NCBI GenBank assembly: GCA_964653285.1
Contig: CAZZEX010000028.1
Coordinates: 1-49,649, forward strand
DNA length: 49,649 nt
Direction: 5' to 3'
Source: CAZZEX01 sp964653285
Lineage (GTDB): Bacteria > Chloroflexota > Anaerolineae > B4-G1
Below the pieces are notes generated by a model, which worked only from the letters and a program-made list of their open reading frames with translations, did not search any database and was not told where the DNA came from. The stretch's first letter is position 1. Every line of letters begins with the position of its first letter. Below are positions 17,374 to 25,096 of this stretch, piece by piece. Position numbers and translations under genes: made by a program.

Positions 17374-17879
17374 GCCGAGTGCGAGGTCGTCACCCTCGCC
17401 CGTCTCAAGATCAATCGCGGTCTCGCCTGCGGCCGGTGTCAGACGGCGGAACACCACCTCAAGTGCGTCTACGACGGCAAGGGCGACGTCCAGGCGATCT
17501 TCCGCCAGATGGCCGAGGCGGACATCGTCGTGTACGCGACGCCCGTCTACGTGTTCGGTATGTCCGGAACGTGCTTTCCCACTTTCGGACCTTTTCCAAA
17601 TTTATGGACGCGCCCCAGGTTGGCGTGTTGGTGCGCAACGGCGGCCGCCTGTCGGGGTACGGCAAGGACTCTGAGCGCGAAAAATGAGTCCCCAAAATAT
17701 TCGACGTGTACGAAGCGTACGAGCAGGCGAGACGCGAACTGGCGACGGAGGAGCACATCCGGCGGTCGACCGAACGGCGGGCAAACCAGGAAATCGTTCC
17801 TGTGCCGCTGTTCGGCATCCTGAAACGGTTGAGACCGTTCAAGAGAATGATGGTAGAGCGCGCCCGGGAGATGCTATGA
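17374..17879 (+). pseudogene. Decayed NAD(P)H-dependent flavodoxin-fold reductase gene
   Basis: Three frames together resemble one flavodoxin-like FMN reductase. First, CEVVTLARLKINRGLACGRC then GDVQAIFRQMAEADIVVYATPVYVFGMSG (about 17374-17570), which includes the family T-P-V-Y segment. Next comes a frame change to FSKFMDAPQVGVLVRNGG (about 17595-17650). Last is a further frame with DVYEAYEQARRELATEEHIRR and a clean C-terminus ending at 17879. The N-terminal FMN-binding loop and the middle of the protein are missing. No start codon or promoter was seen. A remnant without function is the simplest reading. Confidence 0.7.
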
Positions 17880-17948
17880 CATTGCCCAGGGCAAGGCCGG
17901 CCTGATCCAGGCCAAAATCGGGGATTGGACAATCCCCTCAGAGCAATT

Positions 17949-19109
17949 CTAGAACACGCCGGGGTACTTGAGGCCGGTGCCCGTATTGAACAGGACGATG
18001 CGTTCGTCGGGGGATACCCAACCCTGCGCCAGCAACGTCTCCAGCGCGGCCAGGGTGGCCCCCCCCTCGGGGCAGGCGAAGATGCCCTCGAGACGGGCGA
18101 TGCGCATCTGCGCCTCTACCAGCGTCTGGTCGGAGACGGCAACGGCAGCACCTTTGCTCTCGCGCAGGGCCCGCAGGATCAGGAAGTCGCCGATGGCTGC
18201 TGGCACCCGCAATCCGGCCGCCACCGTCTGGGCTTCTTCCCACGGCGTGGCGAATTCCTCACCAGCACAGAAGGCGCGGGGGATGGGCGCGCAGCCTGCG
18301 GCCTGCACCGTCACCATGCGCGGGCGGTGGTCGCCGACCCACCCCAGTTCGGCCAGTTCCCGGAAGGCCTTCCACATCCCGATGATGCCGGTCCCGCCTC
18401 CTGTGGGGTAAATAATCACGTCGGGCAGTTCCCAGCCGAACTGCTCAGCCAGTTCGTAGCCCATCGTCTTCTTCCCCTCCAGGCGGTATGGCTCCTTGAG
18501 CGTGGAGACGTCGAACCAGCCGTGCTGCTCAGCACCTCTCCGTGCTTCCCGGCCACAGTCAGTGATCAGGCCGTCTACCAGTGTGATCTCAGCGCCCAAT
18601 GCCTGGCACTCAAGGCGGAAGGGAGCAGGGACGTCGCTGGGCATGAAGACGTGGGCCCGCAAGCCCGCCCGGGCCGCGTAGGCGGCCATCGCCCCGGCCG
18701 CGTTGCCCGCCGAGGGGATGACGACCTCAGTGGCTCCCAGTTCCCGGGCGCGGGAGATCGCCACCGCCAGCCCCCGCGCCTTGAAGGAACCGGTAGGATT
18801 GAGACTCTCGTCTTTGATGTACAGATGAAGCAGCCCCAGTTTGCCCCCCAGCCGCGTGGCGTGGAGCAGAGGTGTGAATCCCTCCCCCAGGCTCACCACG
18901 TCGCGTTCATCCCGCACCGGCAGCAACGCACGATAGCGCCACATCGTGGGCTCGCGCGTGATGAGTGCACCCCGGTCCAGCGATTTGACCGTCTTCAAAT
19001 CGTAGCGGGCCAGCAGAGGGCGAGCGCAGTCGGGGCACACTCCCTGCAGTCTGTCCGCCTCGTACTCTTTACCGCACAGGGAGCACTCCAGGTGAGTCAG
19101 ATATCTCAT
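17949..19109 (-). CDS. thrC: Threonine synthase
   Basis: 386 residues. PLP-dependent conversion of O-phosphohomoserine to threonine. An N-terminal zinc-ribbon-like segment (CSLCGK..CPDC, residues 8-30) is followed by the PLP lysine in NPTGSFKARG and the phosphate-binding loop PTGGGTGIIG; EGFTPLL marks the threonine synthase subgroup. ATG 19109 is chosen because GGAG lies 7 nt upstream and the protein then begins directly at the zinc ribbon. The leader contains a small perfect hairpin (19132-19147) and the promoter region a palindrome. It is monocistronic here and divergent from phnDCE. Confidence 0.93.
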   Translation of the reverse strand: MRYLTHLECSLCGKEYEADRLQGVCPDCARPLLARYDLKTVKSLDRGALITREPTMWRYRALLPVRDERDVVSLGEGFTPLLHATRLGGKLGLLHLYIKDESLNPTGSFKARGLAVAISRARELGATEVVIPSAGNAAGAMAAYAARAGLRAHVFMPSDVPAPFRLECQALGAEITLVDGLITDCGREARRGAEQHGWFDVSTLKEPYRLEGKKTMGYELAEQFGWELPDVIIYPTGGGTGIIGMWKAFRELAELGWVGDHRPRMVTVQAAGCAPIPRAFCAGEEFATPWEEAQTVAAGLRVPAAIGDFLILRALRESKGAAVAVSDQTLVEAQMRIARLEGIFACPEGGATLAALETLLAQGWVSPDERIVLFNTGTGLKYPGVF

Positions 19110-19131
19110 GACATCTCCTTCCCCACAGCGT

Positions 19132-19147
19132 CGTGCCTTCTGGCACG
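19132..19147 (-). promoter_or_regulatory. Hairpin in the thrC leader
   Basis: CGTGCC-AGAA-GGCACG (minus strand), a perfect 6-bp stem with a tetraloop, about 25 nt upstream of the thrC start. Confidence 0.5.
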
Positions 19148-19158
19148 GGGTAGTCCCT

Positions 19159-19186
19159 ATGATACCAGAAACGTCGTTTCTTGCCA
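19159..19186 (-). promoter_or_regulatory. thrC promoter region with 15-bp palindrome
   Basis: Minus strand -10 TATCAT (19164-19159). The palindrome AGAAACGTCGTTTCT (19167-19181) lies immediately upstream, where a repressor would block RNA polymerase. The -35 (TGGCAA, 19186-19181) is weak. Confidence 0.45.
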
Positions 19187-19256
19187 CCCCAGGTTCGGCG
19201 AGTGGATGGTGCTCCGGCGACCCGCTGGTGGGTGTTGCCCCGCGCATCTGCGGCGC

Positions 19257-19285
19257 TTGACAAAACAGGCTTCTTGGGCTATGCT
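19257..19285 (+). promoter_or_regulatory. phn operon promoter
   Basis: Consensus TTGACA (19257-19262), 17-nt spacer, TATGCT (19280-19285). The start of transcription is expected near 19292, giving a leader of about 300 nt before phnD. In that leader I see two near-identical AGGCACAGCGA units (about 19469-19495) followed by AGGAGGTGATAA, but no riboswitch class I can name. Confidence 0.65.
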
Positions 19286-19591
19286 GTAGGCCGCATCTGG
19301 ACAGGGCCGAAGTATGCGAGCGTGAGAAGATGGCGTATTGCCGCTTCTGCCACTCCTCACCGCCGGACGGCACTCTCGAGCCACCGTGGTACGGGGCGGG
19401 CGCGAGCAACGGGAATAGTCACGCTTGCCTTATAGAGGGAGTTGGTATATGCTAGCAGACGTCGGGCCAAAAGGCACAGCGAAGAGGCACAGCGAAAGGA
19501 GGTGATAACCGGGAGGCACATCGCTGATAATGTAAGGGTAGTTACACGGCTTGCCATTTCAAACTCAGACCTTAAAACAGGAGGAGACAAA

Positions 19592-20494
19592 GTGAGTACA
19601 AAGCGCATATTGGTATTGGCATTGGTTGTGGGCCTGTTGGCTACGGGCCTGCTGACTGCGTGCGGCAAGAAGGCGGAACTGGGCACAGAGGAGAACCCTA
19701 TCATCCTGTCCTTCGTGCCCTCTGGCGACACCCCGGACATCATTGCCAGCGCGGATGTGATAGCCGATTTCCTGTCGGAGAAGACGGGATACGTCATCAA
19801 GGGCAACGTGGCGACCAGTTACTCGGCGGTTATCGAGGCCATGGGCACCGGCAAGGCGCACATGGGCACGCTGGCCACCTTCGCCTACATCCTGGCCCAC
19901 GAGAAGTACGGTGTTGACTGTGCCCTGGTCTCCGCCCGCTACGGCACCGCCTACTACAACGGTGAGATCATTGCCGGAGCGGACACCGGCATCACCAAAC
20001 TGGAGGACCTGAAGGGCAAGACCATGTGCTGGGTGGACGCGACTTCCGCCTCCGGCTACATTGTCCCCAAAATCATGGTTATGGCGGCGGGGGTGGATCC
20101 GGACAAGGACCTGGCCCAGCAGACAGAGGTCGGTTCCCACGACGGCGTCGCCCTGGCGGTTTACCAGGGGGACTGCGATGCCGGAGCGTGTTACATTGAT
20201 GCCCGGGATAAGATCGAGGATGATTATCCCGACGTCAAGGAAAAGACGATAGTCATCGCCGAATCGCCGGAGATCCCCAACGACGGTCTCCAGTTCATCA
20301 AGGATTTCCCGCCCGAGATGAGGGAAAACATCGTCACGGCTTTCCTGGAGATCATGGACACAGAGGAAGGCGTAGAAGCCATGGGGAAGGCCTACGGGTG
20401 GGCTGCAGTGGTGGAGAAGGACGATTCCTTCTACGACGGCTTCCGGGCAGTTCTCGATGCCTCTGGAATTGACGTCGAGGAGTTGGCCAAGTAG
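19592..20494 (+). CDS. phnD: Phosphonate/phosphite-type ABC transporter substrate-binding lipoprotein
   Basis: 300 residues. Signal peptide with lipobox LLTAC (Cys 24 after a GTG start). The mature part matches the PhnD family: FVPSGDTPDI near 40-50, VATSYSAVIEAMGTGKAHMGTL, then LKGKTMCWVDATSASGYIVPK and a C-terminal YDGFRAVL. It binds phosphonate, phosphite or phosphate outside the cell for PhnCE. GTG 19592 is chosen because AGGAGGAGA lies just before it; the frame is open 50 codons further up without a signal. It is the first gene of phnDCE and is followed by a strong hairpin. No C-P lyase or phosphite dehydrogenase gene is nearby, so the exact ligand is open. Confidence 0.9.
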   Translation: MSTKRILVLALVVGLLATGLLTACGKKAELGTEENPIILSFVPSGDTPDIIASADVIADFLSEKTGYVIKGNVATSYSAVIEAMGTGKAHMGTLATFAYILAHEKYGVDCALVSARYGTAYYNGEIIAGADTGITKLEDLKGKTMCWVDATSASGYIVPKIMVMAAGVDPDKDLAQQTEVGSHDGVALAVYQGDCDAGACYIDARDKIEDDYPDVKEKTIVIAESPEIPNDGLQFIKDFPPEMRENIVTAFLEIMDTEEGVEAMGKAYGWAAVVEKDDSFYDGFRAVLDASGIDVEELAK

Positions 20495-20532
20495 GCCGGG
20501 AACGCCCCCCGTGGCGCTCGACGGTCAGGTTA

Positions 20533-20570
20533 AGGTAGAGAAGGGGAGCCATCTCTCCCCTTCTCTACCT
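20533..20570 (+). promoter_or_regulatory. Strong hairpin between phnD and phnC
   Basis: A 16-bp stem with 6-nt loop (5' arm 20533-20548, 3' arm 20555-20570), the arms being AGGTAGAGAAGGGGAG and its complement. There is no T-run behind it, so it more likely stabilises the phnD transcript or limits read-through to phnC than fully terminates. Confidence 0.8.
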
Positions 20571-20589
20571 CCCGTGTAGGAGGAATACT

Positions 20590-21348
20590 TTGCTACAGAT
20601 AGAGCACTTGACCAAGGTCTACGGAGACGGCACCCTGGCCCTGGACGACGTGAGTTTCGAGGTGCCGGACGGCGAGTTCCTGGTGATCCTGGGCCTCAGC
20701 GGGGCGGGCAAATCCACTCTGCTCAGGTGCATCAACCGCCTCATCGAGCCCACGGCGGGCAGGATCATCTGGGATGGGACAGACGTCACTGCTGCCCCAG
20801 GGGAGGAATTGCGACGCATCCGCCGTCACATCGGCATGATCTTCCAGGCATTTAACCTGGTGGAGCGAACCTCAGTCCTGACTAACGTTCTCTCAGGGAG
20901 ACTGGGATACGTCAATCCCTGGCGAAGCATCATCCATCACTTTCCCAAAGGGGAGGTGGATAGGGCACTGCGCAACCTGGATCGGGTGGACATCGCCGAT
21001 CTGGCTCACAAGCGGGCCGATGAATTGAGCGGCGGGCAACGGCAACGGGTGGGCATCGCTCGCGCCCTGATGCAGGAGCCGCGCTTGATGCTCGCCGACG
21101 AACCGGTGGCCAGCCTGGACCCGGTGCTGGCTCACTCCATCCTGAGATACCTGGAACAACTTAACCAGGAAGACGGGATCACGGTCATCTGCAGTCTCCA
21201 TTTCCTGGACCTGGTGCGCCGTTACGCCTCGCACGTGGTGGGCCTGAAAGATGGACAGGTGGTGTTCCATGGGCTTCCCGAGGAAATTACCGACCAACGC
21301 TTCAAAGAAATATACGGCGAGGAAGCCGAGCGCATCACAATCACGTAA
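20590..21348 (+). CDS. phnC: Phosphonate-type ABC transporter ATPase
   Basis: 252 residues. Walker A GLSGAGKSTLL (residues 35-45), Q-loop FQAFNLV, signature LSGGQRQRVGIARAL, Walker B LMLADEPVASLD, H-loop in CSLHFLDL; the N-terminal LTKVYGDGTLALDDV and the S-L-D-P-V segment are PhnC-like. Start TTG 20590 follows TAGGAGGA by the right distance and no ATG or GTG fits better. It energises PhnE for import. Confidence 0.93.
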   Translation: MLQIEHLTKVYGDGTLALDDVSFEVPDGEFLVILGLSGAGKSTLLRCINRLIEPTAGRIIWDGTDVTAAPGEELRRIRRHIGMIFQAFNLVERTSVLTNVLSGRLGYVNPWRSIIHHFPKGEVDRALRNLDRVDIADLAHKRADELSGGQRQRVGIARALMQEPRLMLADEPVASLDPVLAHSILRYLEQLNQEDGITVICSLHFLDLVRRYASHVVGLKDGQVVFHGLPEEITDQRFKEIYGEEAERITIT

Positions 21349-21362
21349 AATGGGGAGGCAAC

Positions 21363-22748
21363 ATGGAGCGCAAAAAATCGCCCGTTCTCAGTTCAATCCT
21401 GTCGCTGATTATCCCTGGCCTGGGGCAGGTGTACGCTGGGTCTCCCTCGCGCGGGGCGGCGTTCTTCGTCGCTGTGGCAATCACTGTATTTCTGGTGCGC
21501 TGGCGTGGCAATGTCCTTCTCTACTCCGGCGTCGCGGTAGCCTGGTTGTGGAACGTGTGGGATGCCTACAACCTGGCGCGGGAGAGGCGGCTTTCGTCCA
21601 CACTGCCCTTCCTCGTGACAGCCCTCACCCTGTACGTCATCGGCTGGGGGGTCACCGAGATCAATCTCCCACGCCTCTTTACCGATGTGGCGGACGTCAA
21701 GCCGCTGGTCTCCAGCCTTTTCCAGCCTGCTGTCCTCGAGCGTGACATCGAAAAACTGGCAGGCGAAGTCCAGTTTGAGTCGCCTTGTTCCGATTCCCCG
21801 CCCCCCAAGGGCACCCCTCTGGAGGACGAACCCTACCTCATCTTCGTGGACAAGACCTGTGGGGAGCCCGGCGATACATTCACCATCGAAGGCGGCAACT
21901 TCTGGCCTTCCTCGCAGGGCCGTATCTGGTGGTCCAATCTCGCTGGTGAGATGCAGTTTAAGGTGCGGTACGAGGGCGACTATCTGAAGTTCGAAACCGA
22001 TGAAGAGGGAAGGATCTCACCTATCACTGTCATCGTACAGGAGCCATTCGCCGAGGCCAAAGGCAAGGGTCCCCAATTGTATCGCGTCCAGGCGCGGATG
22101 CAGCGTGAAGTGGGGTCCCAGCACCTCAGCGAGACCTTCTTCATGGTGGTGGAGAAGATGGTGGAGACCATCTTTCTGGCTCTGATGGCCACCACCATAG
22201 CCATCTTCGTCGCCATCCCGATAAGTTTTCTCGCGGCCCGCAACCTGATGGGCGGCCACCCTGCCAGCATGGCAGTCTATTACGTGGTGCACACCATCCT
22301 CAACATCATGCGCTCCATTGAGCCCCTGATCATGGCCATTATCTTTGTGGTTTGGGTGGGACTGGGGCCTTTTGCCGGCGTGCTGGCCCTGGCCGTACAC
22401 TCCGTGGCCGCACTGGGCAAACTCTATTCCGAGGCCGTCGAATCCATTGACGCTGGCCCTATTGAGGCCATCACCGCCACCGGCGCTAATCGCTTGCAGA
22501 CCGTCGTCTACGCCGTCGTCCCCCAGATTGTGCCACCCTACCTGGCTTTCACCGTCTATCGCTGGGACGTCAATGTGCGTATGAGTACCATCATTGGTTT
22601 CGTGGGTGGTGGCGGCATCGGCTACCTGCTGCAGCAGTGGATTCGTCTGTTGATGTACGAGGAGGCAGGTATGGCGGTATGGGCCATCGCCGCCGTGGTG
22701 TGGGTCTTGGACTACGCCAGTTCCAAGGTGCGGGAGAAAATCACGTAG
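21363..22748 (+). CDS. phnE: PhnE-type permease with extra N-terminal membrane and IPT/TIG-like domains
   Basis: 461 residues, versus about 260-280 for typical PhnE. The C-terminal about 230 residues are a standard permease: FLALMATTIAIFVAIP, then the ATPase-coupling loop EAITATGANRLQTVVYAVVPQ, and GFVGGGGIG. In front are a TM2-like hydrophobic start (ILSLIIPGLGQVYAG, residues 10-24) with two or three spans. An extracytoplasmic insert of about 130 residues follows. Its core, GEPGDTFTIEGGNF then IWW and ITVIVQEP, resembles an IPT/TIG Ig-like fold. The insert would sit outside next to the PhnD docking face. The start is ATG 21363 with GGAGG upstream. Assignment of the extra domain is by eye. 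Confidence 0.88.
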   Translation: MERKKSPVLSSILSLIIPGLGQVYAGSPSRGAAFFVAVAITVFLVRWRGNVLLYSGVAVAWLWNVWDAYNLARERRLSSTLPFLVTALTLYVIGWGVTEINLPRLFTDVADVKPLVSSLFQPAVLERDIEKLAGEVQFESPCSDSPPPKGTPLEDEPYLIFVDKTCGEPGDTFTIEGGNFWPSSQGRIWWSNLAGEMQFKVRYEGDYLKFETDEEGRISPITVIVQEPFAEAKGKGPQLYRVQARMQREVGSQHLSETFFMVVEKMVETIFLALMATTIAIFVAIPISFLAARNLMGGHPASMAVYYVVHTILNIMRSIEPLIMAIIFVVWVGLGPFAGVLALAVHSVAALGKLYSEAVESIDAGPIEAITATGANRLQTVVYAVVPQIVPPYLAFTVYRWDVNVRMSTIIGFVGGGGIGYLLQQWIRLLMYEEAGMAVWAIAAVVWVLDYASSKVREKIT

Positions 22749-22764
22749 GTTGATGCAGTAGGCA

Positions 22765-23691
22765 ATGCCCGACCTGGCTGTCGTGATCGTCAGTTGGAAC
22801 GTGCGCGACCTGCTGGCGGCCTGCCTGCGCTTCCTCTTCGCTGACCTGGCCCGGTCGAGCCTGGAGGCCCAGGTCTGGGTGGTGGACAACGCTTCCACCG
22901 ACGGCACGCCGCAGATGGTGGCCGAGGCGTTCCCCGCCATCCACCTCATCGCCAGCCAGGAGAACCTGGGCTTCGCCCGCGCCAACAACCTGGCGCTGCG
23001 CGCCATATCCCGCCCCTCGCCCCTCGTCCCTCGCCCCTCGCCCTACGTCTGGCTGCTGAACCCGGACACAGAGGTACAGCCGGGTGCGACGGCGGCGCTG
23101 GTGGATTTCATGGAGCGCACGCCACAGGCCGCCGTTGCCGGGGCGAAACTCCTCTACTCCGACGGCTCCTTCCAGCACTCCGCCTTTCGCTTCCCGGGGC
23201 TGGCGCAATTGCTGTTCGAGTTCCTCCCCCTGCCTCATCGTCTCTACGACGCGCCCCTTAATGGCCGCTACCCGCGCCGCCTCTACGAGGGGAAGGCGCC
23301 CTTTCCGGTGGATCATCCCCTGGGGGCGACGATGATGGTGCGGCGAGAAGTCATTGAGCAGGTGGGCCTCCTGGACGAGGGTTTCTGGATGTACTGCGAG
23401 GAGATTGACTGGTGCTGGCGCATGCGCAAGGCTGGCGGGCGGGCCTACTGCGTGCCAGCCGCCCAGGTGGTGCACCACGCTGGAAAAAGCAGCGGGCAGG
23501 TGCACGTCGCCTCCTTCGTCGCGCTGTGGCGCAGCCGTGCGCGGCTCTATGCGCGTCACCACGGACCAGTCACGCGGTGGCTGGCACGGGCGCTCGTCCG
23601 CACCGGGATGCAGCGGCGGATGCAAAAGGTTTCCCCGGAGATGGTCACTGCCTGCCAGGAGGTACTCCGCGCCTGGGAGGAAGCCCAATGA
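22765..23691 (+). CDS. GT2 family glycosyltransferase (rhamnosyltransferase-like)
   Basis: 308 residues, GT-A fold: VIVSWNVRDLL at residues 6-16, VVDNASTDGTP near 38-48, LLNPDTEV as the D-x-D equivalent near 93-100, GGATMMVRR-type acceptor region (PLGATMMVRREV), and DEGFWMYCEEIDWCWR carrying the catalytic base region. The transferred sugar is probably activated as a nucleotide sugar. An in-frame heptamer array (23011-23045) adds about 12 residues just before the LLNPD motif. The stop overlaps the ATG of the next glycosyltransferase (ATGA), so the two are translationally coupled. Acceptor unknown; likely cell-surface glycan work. Confidence 0.92.
   Translation: MPDLAVVIVSWNVRDLLAACLRFLFADLARSSLEAQVWVVDNASTDGTPQMVAEAFPAIHLIASQENLGFARANNLALRAISRPSPLVPRPSPYVWLLNPDTEVQPGATAALVDFMERTPQAAVAGAKLLYSDGSFQHSAFRFPGLAQLLFEFLPLPHRLYDAPLNGRYPRRLYEGKAPFPVDHPLGATMMVRREVIEQVGLLDEGFWMYCEEIDWCWRMRKAGGRAYCVPAAQVVHHAGKSSGQVHVASFVALWRSRARLYARHHGPVTRWLARALVRTGMQRRMQKVSPEMVTACQEVLRAWEEAQ
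23011..23045 (+). repeat. Coding heptanucleotide array, CGCCCCT x5
   Basis: Heptamers CGCCCCT, CGCCCCT, CGTCCCT, CGCCCCT, CGCCCTA in a row encode RPSPLVPRPSP within the first glycosyltransferase. Confidence 0.9.
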
Positions 23692-24533
23692 ACAACCAGC
23701 CTCGTAGGGGCGACCCTCGTGGTCGCCCCCCTCGTGGTCGCCCCCCTCGTGGTCGCCCCGCCGAAGGACACCCACAAGGGGTGCCCCTACTGGCTGCCGT
23801 CGTCCTCACCCTGAACGAGGAACGAAACGTCGTCGAGTGCCTGGCGAGCCTGGCCTGGGCGGACAATCTGGTGGTTTTCGACTCCTTCAGCACCGACAGG
23901 ACGGTGGACCTGGCCCGGCAGGCCGGGGCGGAGGTAATCCAGCACCCCTTCGAGAACTATGCCCAGCAGCGCAACGCCGCCCTGGAGCGGGTGGAGGCGG
24001 ACTGGGTCTTCTTCGTGGACGCCGACGAGCGGGCCACACCGGAGTTGGCGGCGGAGGCGCGGGCGGTGACGGCGAGGGAGCAGAGAGAGGTGGCCTGGTG
24101 GGTGCCCCGCCACAACTACATTTTTGGCCATCTGACGCTGGGGGCGGGCTGGTACCCCGACCACCAGTTGCGTCTGGTCCGGCGGGGCCGCGCGCACTGG
24201 GAACGACCTGTCCACGAGGTAGCGGTGGTGGACGGGCCGGAGGGGTACCTGGAGAACTTCCTCATCCATTACAACTACGATGACCTGGCCGACTTCGTTG
24301 CCCGGCAGGAGAAGTACACCGACTACGATGCCGCGATCCTCTTCCAGCAGGGGGTCCGCCCCCGTTTCTACACCCCCTACTCCCAGGCGGCGCGCCACTT
24401 CTGGTTGCGGTTCGTCACGCTGCAGGGGACACGAGATGGGCTGCACGGGCTGTGGTTGAGCCTGCTGATGGCCTACTATGAAGCGATGAAATACCGGCGT
24501 GTGGCGCGGTTGTGGCAGGCGGCGAATCGTTGA
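23688..24533 (+). CDS. GT2 family glycosyltransferase (WaaE/KdtX-like)
   Basis: 281 residues. Catalytic core: VLTLNEERNVVECLASL, FDSFSTDRTVDLA, then the metal-binding region FVDADERATPELAAE, followed by GWYPDHQLRLVRRGRAHWERPVHE, typical of the WaaE-like branch (lipopolysaccharide core beta-glucosyltransferase family; here the acceptor is unknown). The first about 28 residues are low-complexity (PRGRPPRGRP type) and come from a palindromic repeat inserted directly after the start codon. The real domain begins at PLLAAVVLTLNE. Start ATG 23688 overlaps the previous stop. A C-terminal amphipathic helix may touch the membrane. Confidence 0.92.
   Translation: MNNQPRRGDPRGRPPRGRPPRGRPAEGHPQGVPLLAAVVLTLNEERNVVECLASLAWADNLVVFDSFSTDRTVDLARQAGAEVIQHPFENYAQQRNAALERVEADWVFFVDADERATPELAAEARAVTAREQREVAWWVPRHNYIFGHLTLGAGWYPDHQLRLVRRGRAHWERPVHEVAVVDGPEGYLENFLIHYNYDDLADFVARQEKYTDYDAAILFQQGVRPRFYTPYSQAARHFWLRFVTLQGTRDGLHGLWLSLLMAYYEAMKYRRVARLWQAANR
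23704..23790 (+). repeat. Palindromic dispersed repeat at the start of a glycosyltransferase gene
   Basis: GTAGGGGCGACCC at the left, three CCTCGTGGTCGCCCC units, and an inverted GGGGTGCCCCTAC at the right. It is read in frame as an Arg/Pro/Gly-rich N-terminal tail. This resembles a dispersed intergenic repeat common in environmental bacteria (recollection). Confidence 0.8.
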
Positions 24534-24558
24534 CGGCTCAAGCCAGGCATGTTATACT
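24530..24558 (+). promoter_or_regulatory. Promoter of the HNH-DUF1385 gene pair
   Basis: TTGACG (24530-24535), 17-nt spacer, TATACT (24553-24558). The -35 overlaps the stop codon of the upstream glycosyltransferase. Expected start near 24566, giving a 24-nt leader. Confidence 0.75.
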
Positions 24559-24589
24559 ATCTGTGAGACAATCAATCAATGAACGAACA

Positions 24590-25093
24590 ATGAACGAACC
24601 GGTACTGGTACTCAACGGCAGTTACGAGCCGCTCAATATATGCAACACGAAACGGGCCATGGGGCTGATCCTGGCAGGCAAGGTCACAGTGCTGGAGAAC
24701 GGCCGGGGGTTTATCCACACCGTCTCCCGCACATACGAGCGCCCGTCCGTCATCCGTTTGGTCTACGTGGTGCGCCGGCCACGCCCCCGCGTGCGGCTGT
24801 GCAAACGGGAGATCCTGCGCCGGGATGAGTACCGCTGCCAGTACTGTGGGCGCGAGACGAGTCAACTGACGCTAGACCACGTCGTGCCCCGTCACCGAGG
24901 GGGACAGCATTCCTGGGAGAACCTGGTGGCGGCCTGCCCGCAATGCAACCGACGCAAAGGTGGGCGCATGCTGGCAGAGGCGAGAATGAGGTTGCTGCAC
25001 CAGCCTTTCGAACCGCGACCTACGGCACAGTACATCTTCGGGCGCTACATAGCGGGTAATGGCACGTGGGCCAAGTACCTGGAAGGTTGGTAG
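24590..25093 (+). CDS. HNH endonuclease family protein
   Basis: 167 residues. The C-terminal HNH module has a zinc pair C-x2-C (CQYCGRE, about residue 84), the LTLDHVVPRHRGG motif with catalytic His, ENLVAACPQCNRRKG with the second C-x2-C and Asn/His-type residues. The N-terminal 80 residues begin LVLNGSYEPLNI, common in stand-alone bacterial HNH proteins whose biological role is unclear. ATG 24590 is chosen because translation then begins at the conserved N-terminus 24 nt after the predicted transcription start. The earlier ATG 24579 is out of frame and stops after four codons. Confidence 0.9.
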   Translation: MNEPVLVLNGSYEPLNICNTKRAMGLILAGKVTVLENGRGFIHTVSRTYERPSVIRLVYVVRRPRPRVRLCKREILRRDEYRCQYCGRETSQLTLDHVVPRHRGGQHSWENLVAACPQCNRRKGGRMLAEARMRLLHQPFEPRPTAQYIFGRYIAGNGTWAKYLEGW

Positions 25094-25096
25094 GGA

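Noticed and set aside
17925..19289. 454-codon plus-strand frame over thrC
   Set aside because: Shadow of threonine synthase; no recognisable domain.
19331..19450. Small zinc-ribbon-like frame starting MAYCRFCH in the phnD leader
   Set aside because: Only one C-x2-C pair, poor ribosome site and no second ligand pair; chance frame more likely.
23704..23790. Short CRISPR array
   Set aside because: Repeat units are contiguous and palindromic without unique spacers, and are translated.
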